Shown here: positions 11,116 to 21,483 of the stretch, piece by piece
Numbering within the stretch: position 1 is the first letter of the stretch
How the letters are laid out: each line of letters begins with the position of its first letter
Source: Ulva prolifera
Taxonomy: Eukaryota; Chlorophyta; Ulvophyceae; Ulvales; Ulvaceae
Direction: 5' to 3'
Length of the DNA: 64,000 nucleotides
NCBI GenBank assembly: GCA_023078555.1
Contig: CM041198.1
Location: 3,829,354-3,893,353, forward strand
Notes under the pieces: generated by a model
The model's input: only the letters and a program-made list of their open reading frames with translations
What the model was told of the DNA's origin: nothing
The model's database searches: none
Program-made: the position numbers and the translations under genes

Positions 11116-14100
11116 TGATATCAACCTTTGAGTTCCGTGTCGAGCTATGGTTGAAAGGCCATGGCCTGTACCATTTGCTCACTTTTTTCCCCACTGGACC
11201 TGAGACAAGTGTCCATGATAAGGTGTTGGCTGTAGTCTGTTTTCAGCTGCCTGCACAGGACTTAGAGTATGTCCGGGTTCATACTACGCTGTGTGATATT
11301 TGGGCTGCCTTGAGAGCCAAGTATATGCCTAGCAAAGAGGCTGAGGTTAGGAGTCTCTGGGATAGGTTCTCTCGTGCCACGCTCAGAGGTGCCAGGGCAA
11401 AACAAGTTGAGGATTATTGTACACTCATCATGTCGCTGGTGAACCAGCTTACTGCTCTCGGTGCTGCGCCTGCTCCATATCAGGTCAGCATCAAGTTGTT
11501 TGAGCCTCTCGGACGAGAGTATGTATCATTGCGTAGTGAGCAGGGCGGAAAAGATTTCCTGACTCAAATAGCTGCCATTACCAACCATGCCCAGGCTTCA
11601 GCTGCCTGTGGGCCCGCACATGGTGGTGGCATAGCAGGCCGAGGCCACGGCCAAGGCCATGGCTACAGAGGATGCAATGGGAACCGAGGACAACCGGCAG
11701 CTGTCGCCGCGATCGCCAATGGCGAGACGCGCCTGCCACGTATGCAAGAAGACTGGACACCTCCACAAGGACTGCCCGGATTTGCATCCGGAAGTCAGGA
11801 AGTATCTTCAGAACCAGGCTGCCAACAACGCCAGCCGCCAGGGACGAGGCGCCGGCAGAGGACGCGGACGAGGACGAGGCAATGGCAACTCTGTTGCTGT
11901 TGTGCGATTTCCTAGCGACGACTTCTCCTTGACGGATGTTGCGCACCTGGGCGAAAGCCTGAACTTCCTGGTGGACAGCGGATCTGATGTCCATGTCATT
12001 AGGAACCCCGAGCTGTTCTTGTCAATGCATGCTGCATATGTAGAGTGCATTCACCCAATAGGGGATGAGGATATTCCAGTTCTGGGGGAGGGAACTATAT
12101 GTTTCCGTCTGGGGTCCTATGTCACGATGGATGGGGAGATCAAGGATCTGACCATTGAGATCCCGAATTGCTTGTATGTGCCGCACTGTCCTTTCAACAT
12201 TTTGTCTACACATTTGTTGAAGAATGTCGGCATCACCTTGCAAACGCGTGTGGCGACAGAAGGAGGTGATCTTGTTTTTGTACCTGGGTTTTCTGACCAG
12301 GCCATGGGCCACACGGAGGGTCGGATTACTCGATCGCATGACCACCAGAATCGGCCAGTGTTTGTTGTGACTACGGATGTGGGAAAGCCAGTCCTATGGG
12401 GCTCGCGAGTTAGTAATCCCGCCGTTTGGTTTGCTGCCAATTCGGTTGCGAAAGTAGAGGATGACGAGGTCTCGTACAGTCGTGTAGCTGCTTTAGTTGG
12501 GTCTCCAAATGTGCCTGGACAAGAAAAATTGAATACTACATTCTTGTCTCATGTTAGTTTCCTCACAGGAGCCACAAACCTGCGTCTAATGGCTAAGGCC
12601 AAGATGTACCAGGGCTTGCGTATTGATCCAGCAAAAGTGAGCGCTGAGATAGACAAATGCCACGGCTGTATGATTGCTAGAAATGGTACCGGGTCTAGTA
12701 GCCAGCACGGCGAGACAGTCACGCACTCTTGTGCGACGTATCCGGGGGCGTGCTTGCATGCGGATGTTCTAGGTCCCATTACTCCTATGGGAGTTGGGAA
12801 AGCAAAGTATGCGCTGATTGTAGTTGATGAATTTTCCCGTTTTAGATTCACTATCCCTATGGATGCAAAGTCCAGAGTCCCTGAATTGCTAGTAGAGATC
12901 ATAGAACACTGCAATTCTACAGTTGTTCCTGGGCAAGTTGTCATCAAGAAAGGCCAGCCGCCTGTTCCAGGACGTGTTAGATTCCTGCGTGGTGACCGCG
13001 GCGGAGAATTTCTGGGCCATGTCTTCCAGGCCTATCTTCGTGACAAGCACATTGTTTGGGAAGACTGTGCACCAGGCAATCATCAGGGCAATGGCATAGC
13101 TGAGCGTGAATGTGGTGCCACTTCTGATAGACTGAGAGCGCTCATGTGTCCAACCAACATAACACGCCGTGCATGGCCTGAGGGGATGTTGTGTGGGACC
13201 GCTGCAGGGAATCTGGTTCCTAGTTCTGCTATCATGAACCGCCTGAAGAGGGAACATCTTGCAGACAAGCTTGAGCGCCTTTTGGCCAATTTAGGTAGAT
13301 ATAGGAATGCGACGGGTAGGGACATCAATACAGTGCAGTCTGGGGGGGTCCATAAGACCACTGCCGACATTTCGGCTGTCGAACCTAGCAAAGAAACTAT
13401 AGAACGAGTTAAGCAACAGATAGATCAAGCAAAAGAAAACGAAATGCTACGGAAAGAGTGGATAGACAATGATCTTGCAGATGTCATCTCGTATATGTTG
13501 TTCTACAAAGAGACATATGACTCTGAGCATGTCAAGCTCATGATTGCGCAGATGCTCCCATGGGGGCTGCCGGTCTACGTCTACCTGATTCTGATAAGTT
13601 GCGTAGGTTAGACCCCAGGGGTGAACTTGTACTGTGGATGGGGCCAGGGCAAGGGCCCCACATGAATAGAGTCTTCCAGCGTTGCCCCGGGGGTGGCAGA
13701 GTGCTGGAGGTGCGGCAAATGGCATACAGTGCTGCCATGTTGCGTGATCACTTGCGTACGCTAGATACTGTGACGCGGGGAAATGTGCCTCTGGTGCCTA
13801 TGGGCCCGGAAGAGGAGCTGACGTTTGGTCCCGATCTGGATAAATGTGTGATGTCTGGTGCCCCTCCGTTTCCCGATCTGGATTTGATTGAGTCCCGCAA
13901 AGAGCACATGCGCGTGCATGGCGCTGCTACTTTTGATTTCGATGGGTTCGCCATAGGTAGACAACTTGGTGAATTACATAACAGTGATTTTATCCAGCTG
14001 GCGCCCGCGCAGCATATGGAGGACACGCCAGAGCTGCGTGACTTGCGTGAGGAATTGCAAGTAGGTCGAAGCATCGCGCCCAGAGTCGGTGCGCCGGACG

Positions 14101-16909
14101 GTCCGGTAGAGTTGCAGGGAAGAACTAGGATGTCCACACCTGAGGTGGTAGAAGGAGTGCATGATGTCGTGCGCACGAAAGTGTTGGGGCAGACAGCAGT
14201 GCGCTACCCTCCTCAATCGGGGGAGATGTATGCCAATAGGGACGCTCTCAACTATTCAAACGTCCACAACTTCCGGGACTTGAGTGGCGCTCAGATCGAC
14301 ATGAGGCCCGTCACCAGGAGCCGTGCCCAGCAGGGGAGACCTCAAGAATCTGGCAGCCCCGCCAGAGCTGCGAGGTCAAATGCCCCACAGACTGATGAGG
14401 TGAGCGTCATGGACGGCGTTGAGGAACAACATCCGCCGCCAACTGCCGCGGCGGAAGCAGCTGCCCCGCCGCGAGGTGACGCAACTGATGTTGGGAGACC
14501 CTCCCTTGACATGCCCGGGTTTGGCCAAGCTGTGGCTAGCCGCCTGGGTCCAGGGGAGGAACTCATGTTCAGTTCAGGAGGCGGATTTGTCCCTAGGGGA
14601 GAGGTCAGTCCGCCCAGCTCACCTGTCGCTGGAGAGTCCATGCATCCTGCTAAGGAGATTAGTTTGCATGATGACGCTGCTGCTGATGCCCATGGGCAGG
14701 AAGCGCAGTCTGGTCCAGTTAGACAAAAAAGGAACCCGCTTGTACGCAGGCGCTTGATTCCACATGCAGATGTTGCTGCGATAGATACTGCAGCTTGTGA
14801 TGATGAGCATAGTGATGTGAGTGAGCAGACAGCAGCACCAAAGGTTGCGGGCAGTTCATGTCACAATGCATGCGCCTGCGGGCAGCAGCGTGATGACAGG
14901 TGCACCCATGCACGGATGATCCGCGGATCATGTGTAGGGGTAAGCCGCCAGCAGGATTGTCCCGGAGTAGTGAGGGAGATCCTGCGAGGATCTCCCGCCG
15001 TAATCTTGACTATTCAGTGTGCATATATTGCTGTGCACACAGAGAGCTGTAACCATTATTCTTACTGTTTCACGGTACTAGTTTGTATCTTGTCTCCCCT
15101 CAGCATCTCTTCGGTTCTACCTCTGTGCGCAGCAGGTATGAGATGCTGGTTTCCTGACTTGACACAGGACTGCGTGTCTGACCTGACAAAGCATAGCCTT
15201 TCTAACAGTTCAAGCATGGCAGCTACGGCTGACAGTGCGTTGCTTGATGCAGAGGTAGCTCAGCATGTGGAACATGGCGGTGGTCAGTCAAGCCGGCGAC
15301 GTCCATCCCGCCGGGTTGCTGCTGTCATGAAGAAGAAGCCTGCTGATCCAGACAATCCACCCTGGAAGGCAGCGTTGGCTGGGCCTGATAGGGAGAAGTG
15401 GATGGTAGCTCTGGAGGAAGAGGTGAACTCTTTGAGTGAGCATGGCACCTATGAATTGGTAGAATTGCCAGTAGGGGCCAAGGCCATCTCTTGTAAATGG
15501 GTCATGAAGATTAAGAGGGGACCTACAGGAGAGATCCAGCGTTACAAGGCGCGGTATGTTGCTACAGGGTTTACCCAGGAGGAGGGTGTAGATTTCTCTG
15601 AGACGTGGGCTCCAGTAGGGAGCTATGCCACTCTTCGTGTTGTTCTGTCAATAGCTGCAGTGGAAGATTTAGAGATGTACACGTAGACATCCAGTGTGCC
15701 TTTCTCAATGGGGTCATGAATGAGACTGTTTATGTAGAACAACCCCAGGTTTTGAACGATGGCACCAGTCGAGTGTGGAAACTGCACAAGACCCTGTATG
15801 GCTTGAAGCAAGCAACACGTGAATGGCACAAGGCGCTTGCACGTCTACTGGGTGAGATGGGCTTTGTTCGCTCACACTCAGATCCTGCACTGTATGTTAG
15901 GAAAACTAGTAGATGTTTCACCTTCCTATGGGATGATGATTTGTTTATCTTCGGACGGTCCACGGGCCTGAAGGAGTTGATAGACCGAATTCTCAAAGTG
16001 TTCACAGGAAGGGACTTGGGCGATTTGTCTTGGGCATGAGGCGCCTCTATCAAGCGTGACAGGAAGAAGAGAACGATCACGTTGTCCCGAGAGCAGAGAA
16101 TTGTGAATCTGCTAGAAAAGTTTAGCATGGCAGATTGCAGACCCAGTCCGACTCCACTGGTGCCACGGCAACAGTTGAGGAGCGCGAAGGACTACCCTGA
16201 CCTTGAGGTTGCCACTCAGGCAGAGCACGCTCAGTTCATGAGTGCTGTAGGGGGAATCCAGTACCTGGCTGTAGTTACGCGACCTGATATTTCTTATGCC
16301 TGTAATGCTTTGGCCAAGCATATGGGGTGTAGCTTAAAGGAGCATTGGTCAGCGGTGCAGCATGTGCTGAGATACCTGCAGTCCACGAAGGGACTTTGTA
16401 TGGTGTTTCAGGGCTCGTCTGAGAAGAGGTGTTTGCTTGAGGGATACACTGATGCTGATTTTGCAAATGACAAGAGTTTGAAGAGCATAAGTGGCCTACT
16501 CCTACGGGTGTATGGCAATACTGTAATCTGGAGGTCAAAGAGACACGCGATCACAACTGGTGATACGACCGAGGCAGAATTGATAGCAATGAGTAGTGCA
16601 GCAAACGAGGTGATGTGGGCCAAGCAATTGTTGCTAGACTTGCATCTTCGTCCAGAAAAACCGGTGCTTTGGGGAGATAATAAAAGTGCGAATATCCTTG
16701 CAAACAATCCAATCTCTAGTGATAGGTCCAAACATATTCGAGTGCGGCACCTACAGGTCCGAGAATTTGTAAAGGCGGATGAGATCCAAGTGCAATGGGT
16801 AGGGACCAAAGACCAGTTAGCTGATGTCTTCACTAAGGTTTTTCCTGGACCTGCATTGAAGGACGTTCGAGAGAAGCTGCATCTAATTCAAGATCAGAAG
16901 ACCTTCTAG
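11115..16909 (+). pseudogene. Element D gag-pol polyprotein, frameshifted
   Basis: A copia polyprotein in several frames. Gag runs 11115 to about 11700 and matches only the middle of gag in element A, so it lacks about 110 N-terminal residues. After a frameshift come the zinc knuckle CHVCKKTGHLHKDC (near 11734), protease VDSGSDVHVI and integrase with HADVLGP, RGDRGGEF and GIAERE (to 13611). A second shift leads to 13560-15686 with the start of reverse transcriptase (ISCKWVMKIKRG). A third leads to 15605-16909, which has a TGA at 16037-16039. The catalytic box reads FLWDDDLFIF, with Asp where A has Val. RNase H (GDNKSANIL) and TAG 16907-16909 end it. A solo LTR at 14859 adds 118 in-frame codons. 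Confidence 0.9.
14859..15207 (+). mobile_element. Solo LTR (family A/B) inside element D pol
   Basis: A 349-bp LTR, TGTCAC...TCTAACA, flanked by a perfect 5-bp target duplication GTTCA (14854-14858 and 15208-15212). With the duplication the insert is 354 bp, a multiple of three. It has no stop in the D frame, so the reading frame passes through it. Confidence 0.9.
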
Positions 16910-16914
16910 GGGAG

Positions 16915-17289
16915 TGTCATAAATCAGTGTCTGGGTACACCTGAAATGCACGACGCGCAAGTCTGCGCATGGGTATGGTGGCCAAGGGCCCAACCCGTGT
17001 TATGTTAGGATAGTATGCATGAGCATACTTGGGGCGCTCCGTGAGCGGCTCGCCCCGGGCCATTGTCATTGGGCCACGGTAGACATGCACGAATGGTCGC
17101 ATATAGTCGTATGCGTCCAAGTCTGAAGTAACCTTTCTCTTACATCTTCCATAGGTTCCTGCACTGTCTTGCATCCAGTGCAGTATTCTCCCTGATCTGT
17201 GTAGTGACCTTTCGTACGACCTGGCGGCTCTCTAGGTATAGGCACTACTAACCTCCTAATGCACACATAATAAGTTCTCGTTTATAACA
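16915..17289 (+). repeat. 3' LTR of element D
   Basis: 375 bp, preceded by a short purine-rich tract AGGGGAG (16908-16914), the likely polypurine tract, right after the pol stop codon. Confidence 0.9.
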
Positions 17290-17475
17290 ATTAAAACAAG
17301 CTTCTCGAATTGTGTCTAACAACAATATGCTACGAGAAAACTTAATGATGCTTGCGCTTGTGACCGCAGTCTGAGCGCCGGCAGAACAGTGGAATGCCTG
17401 CCGTGTCTGCGGACAGACTTTGGCCAACGGCTTCCTGAACAAGACCATAAACATACATAACATTCATCGATACCA

Positions 17476-17835
17476 TGTCAGAAATGCTACATCTTGTCAG
17501 GTCAGACGCGCAGTCTCAGTTCAGGTCACATCATGGTAGCCAGCGTTCCATACCTGTTGCGCACAGAGGTAGAACCGAGGACCGCTTAAAGAGAGAGAGA
17601 GAGAGAAGTGCTAACACCGTGAAACAGCAAGAAGAAATGGTCACAGATCTTAGTGTGCACATCCTTATATGCACACTGAACACTCAAGGTTACGCCGGGA
17701 AAACCTGGCAGGATCTCCCTCACTACATCGAGACAATCCTGGCTGGCGGCTTACCCCTGCACTGGATCCGCGGATCATCCGTGCATGGGTGCACCTGTCA
17801 CCACACTGCTGCCCGCAGGCTCATGCATTGTGACA
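17476..17835 (-). repeat. 5' LTR of element B
   Basis: A 360-bp LTR in reverse orientation. Its inner edge at 17476 is next to the reverse complement of the primer site TGGTATCGATGAATG (about 17461-17475). It contains a GA microsatellite expansion near 17589-17607 that the other LTRs lack. Confidence 0.87.
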
Positions 17836-18946
17836 GCAAGAGCTACTTCGACTTCATGTCTCAGGGCGTGAGCATCACGTGGCACAGCATTCACATTCCC
17901 TTTGGACTCAGCCTAGACAATGCAACCATCCATCGCGGGGCCATTGTAGCGATGCTGACTCCGCGCATGACACCATTCGAGGAGTACAATACGATATTGA
18001 CTGCCGCCAAGCAGCAGCTGGGAATCACGATCCCCGGCACTGCTCCAACTTTCACAGCATACATCGACGGCCTGAAGGAAGCGCGGAGAAACTTGCCAAC
18101 ATGCGAGGACACCGAGCCCAAAAAGGCTGCAAACAAGGTGATCAAAGCAGCGGAACGCGCACGAAAAGAAGCCGTCCAGACGTCTACAAAACAGTTTCTG
18201 GTGAACGCAAAGTTCCGGCGGTTCGGGTCAGCACAGCAAGTACATGCAGAGATCCGTACACGACATGATGCTCGCGCAGTTTATGCAAGCAGCAAACGCG
18301 AACAGAGACGCACCATGGGAGGCTCTATTTAGACGAGAGCTGGCCTTCAAGGATCCCGCGCGATGGCTGTGCCAGGTCGGAGAGCAGCTGATGCCTCTTG
18401 GCAAAACTACGCCAGACCTGCATCAAGCAGCCGAGATGCAAGTGGGCATGTACAAAAGCGTCGCAATTGCCCACAGCAGCAACGAGAAGGTGGCTCACCC
18501 GTGGGTGAGCAACTTGGGTGAGCCACGGATTCGCGATGTAATAAATCGTCAAAACGGCTCTAAAAGCTGCTCGAGTTCAGATCTGAACAGTCTGGAAGGT
18601 AGTACACATTGTGCTGAAATTCTTAAGAGAATGGAATCTGGAGCAGAATCTAGACTGCCCAGCGCTACTGCTTTCAAAAAGTTACGACGGCGTGATGCAT
18701 GCGGAATGTGCCAAGAGAAACCATGTCCAACCTGATGGCACACCTACGAAGAATCAGAGCTCCATTGAGCAGTCTGTTCGGCGTTTGTACATCACCGCGC
18801 AGGTTGTTGCGGCGGAAGAGGGCGAGGTCTTCCGGCCGATGCTGGCTCCGGGCTACTACGCAGACAAAGGCGGGCACCCAACAGACTGGAATGAAGCCAA
18901 TTTCCATGTGATTGGCTCGGGTGGGAACTTTCCGGAGGCGGAATAG
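17836..18946 (+). pseudogene. Remnant of an unrecognised protein-coding gene
   Basis: Directly after the B LTR an open frame with coding-like composition runs to 18332. It includes SYFDFMSQGVSITWHS and a Lys/Ala-rich stretch (KKAANKVIKAAERARKEA). A different frame, 18244-18735, continues plausibly (VHDMMLAQFMQAANANRD), and a third, 18611-18946, ends with PGYYADKGGHPTDWNEANF. The frame changes suggest a gene decayed by indels or one with unresolved introns. It is truncated on the left by element B. I recognise no family. A GTGGCTCACCC inverted repeat (18490-18500 and 18516-18526) lies at one frame change. Confidence 0.35.
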
Positions 18947-21483
18947 TCGTGATCGACTCTTGCTTGACAATTCGCTAGTGTTACGTTTGGCCGACTTACG
19001 CATTATTTTGCTTACCCAAAGCATTAAAAATAACGTTCTATAGCTAGCTGGCGGACTTTTTTCAAATTGCTATGTGATCACGCCACTGGAAAAAAAGCTC
19101 AACATGAAGGGGGTGCTACTGGGTGGAAACTGCGCCGCTCATGGACTGGACAGCGAGGGGGGTCGGCACTCACGCCTCATGCACGTCCAATTGAACCGCG
19201 AGCACCTCAGAAAGCTCAAGACAGCGCTGGGAACGTCTATGGACTCACAGTAACCGCCTGAATGCTGCTGCATCTTTGTTTTAAGTCGCTGGGCGAAATC
19301 AACCTTTGGCCCGAAATCCGCGTGCATGGCGGGGCAAAAGGCCCCATTGTGCCCAGCGAGCGCGAGAACGCGCTCAGCGGCACCAGAAGCATGCCCAATG
19401 GCTTCAAAATACCCTAATATGCCTGTAGTGCATCCTGATGCGTTATAACTTGTATGTTGTGTTGCTGCGGGCGGTACAGTGCATGCTCTGCCATGTTTGC
19501 TTCCCTGGGACGCCATCGACCGCGTCGCTAGAAGCTGGTGTGCACAGAATAATCACCGAAGGTATTTGAGATGGCTTTTCGGGTCTGGCGACACTGTTGC
19601 TTGCGCTCTGTTGCTCTGGCTGGGGCAGGCTGGCTGTTGCATTTTGTACTCCATAGCGGTGGGCGTTGTCAACAGTTGATCACGATAAAGCCAAGCACAG
19701 ACTCTGCAGCACATCAGATTGGCATGTCCTGATAGCATGTGTGACACTTGTCCTTCCATCCCGCTTACGTGTGGCGACCTGGTTGCATACATCTGTGACT
19801 CTGTAAAGTAAATCTGAATCTCAAGTGAATCAAAAGTAAACCTGTACCACTGGAACGCAGTGTATCGCCCTCGTCAGCAGATCATGGCAGGCTGTAACAC
19901 TGTGCGTGGATCTACTGCATGTTCGTGTGGATTCAAGCGAACAATGATGTGCCTACGCAAGCCTCCCATTTTGTAGAATGGTGCTTGCTTGCAGTCCATG
20001 CTGATGATAGGCATGTAAATTTCAAGTTCATATCCTGATCGCTTTTGAAGAATACATCTGGTCGGTGGTGCTGCTGTCCCTGCGATCTCAAGGTGCAAAG
20101 GAGGCTATGCTGTGTACCATGCTACATTGACTGATCCGGAGGTTCACTCAGTATTGTGTGGACAGGATTCAAAGTATAGGAAGTCTGACAACAATGCTAT
20201 CTTAAGATGAGGCTCACAACACTGGAGCTGCTGCGATGATTCGAGTCTCTCAGCAAGGAGCACGTCGTCCACCTGCTCTTTGTTCACCACACAAGACAGC
20301 TGCATATTTGCTAATAGTCCGGTAAGCTCGTCGAAATCATGTTACTCGTTGGGATTCGTCTCGCTAGTGTTCACGCCCGCCATAATGCTGGTCGGACACG
20401 AACACCGCAACACCGGTGATACAAGTGGAGCTCGAGTCGGCAGACAGTGGAACAGCAAGGCATCATATTATAGTGTTTTTCGAGTACTCTCTGCCCACTG
20501 AGCACGATGGGCATACGCTGGGCACCGTTTGAGGCCATCTTAGCCGTCGCTGGGCAAAACGGGTGTTTTGCACGAAAAACACCGATTTCGCTGGGCGTTT
20601 TCACCTGTTACGCCCAGACTGCTTGCAATCGATTCAAGAGGTTACTGTGAGTCTATAGGACTTTTCCTTGTGTTCTGGAGCTTTCTGAGGTGCTCCAGGT
20701 TCAATTGGACGTGCATGAGACCTGAGTGCCGACCCCCCTGGAGAGCGGAACTATGTGCGCACACAAGTTGCACTTAGTTCATCTTGTTCTGGGCCTTGTT
20801 GGCGGCCCCCAAGCCACATGGTCTATGCCCCGGACAGCCACCTGCTTTCTGTCTCTTTTTTGCCCTTCGACGCCTGACTTGAAGGGAGTGTCAGTAGATG
20901 GTGAGTGAGATACATGGTCCCCTGGCGCCTGGAATCCGCAGCCAATACGGTTGCTTTGTGTCTGTGAAAGGCTGGTGCCTTGAAATTGAGGCATATTTGG
21001 CCTGTTTGTGCCAAAAGTGGGGTCCAAAATGACCAGTTGAGCCTCAGTAAGAATCTGCTGGGTACTCATGGCCGACACCACTACACCCAATGCACTTGTA
21101 TGATTAATTTGAGGCTGTTGTGGGGCTGCAGCAATGTCGGTTCTGCCATGTGCAACCTCCGCCCAATCCACCAGCATATGTGTTTCATGTCTTCACAATC
21201 AGTACCTCTATCACCTCGCAGCCCCAAAATCCGTATTCCCATGACTTCGACTCTCATCTCGACGTGCATGCTGCCTTATCACTCATTCGTTTCGCGCCAA
21301 GTTACATCCGGAGGACCACCGGAATTCAATGAACATATTATTCGTTTCCGTGAAATTCATGGCCGCTGATCTCGCGTCGTGCTGAATATAATTACGCTCA
21401 GTACCTTTTGGCTCAGTTTCGGCGGGCGGCATGATGCATGGTGCTGACGCGAGGAGAGCGATTGTGCCTGAAACCAACTGACA
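18947..21483. other. Non-coding DNA holding a large imperfect inverted repeat
   Basis: No gene recognised. The arms of an inverted repeat lie at about 19139-19400 and 20500-20745 (separate entry). The central 1.1 kb shows only short, composition-driven open frames. A segment near 21429-21466 recurs near 49928-49970. Confidence 0.5.
19139..20745. repeat. Imperfect inverted repeat, about 120-250-bp arms
   Basis: The reverse complement of 19170-19265 reads through GGTTACTGTGAGTC, GAGCTTTCTGAGGTGCTC and GGTTCAATTGGACGTGCATG. The plus strand at 20639-20740 carries the same words in the same order. Weaker similarity extends inward (CGCTGGGCA...TTTTGC blocks). About 1.1 kb separates the arms. It may be a foldback or MITE-like element; no target duplication was found. 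Confidence 0.6.

Larger units (their letters stand above)
10741..17289 (+). mobile_element. Ty1/copia element D, nested in B
   Basis: An LTR retrotransposon of a second copia family (LTR begins TGTCATAAATC), bounded by 375-bp LTRs and a perfect 5-bp target duplication ATTAA (10736-10740 and 17290-17294). The duplication lies in the 5' leader of element B, which resumes on the other side. The two LTRs differ at about seven positions by eye (near 2%), so insertion was fairly recent. The coding region is broken and carries its own nested solo LTR. Confidence 0.92.
4186..17835 (-). mobile_element. Ty1/copia element B, decayed, host to nested insertions
   Basis: A full-span copia element on the minus strand: 5' LTR 17476-17835, internal region, 3' LTR 4186-4531. 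Without nested element D (10741-17294 with target duplication) and the MITE (9020-9477 with target duplication) it is about 6.64 kb, close to the 6,599 bp of element A. The 5' leader resumes at 17295 where D interrupts it. The flanks (GGGTC at 4181-4185, GCAAG at 17836-17840) do not form a target duplication, which suggests later rearrangement. Confidence 0.85.

Noticed and set aside
17475-17835. LTR-encoded start of the 285-codon frame that runs into 17836-18332
   Set aside because: The first 120 codons are the antisense of the B LTR. Only the part after 17835 could be a real gene remnant.
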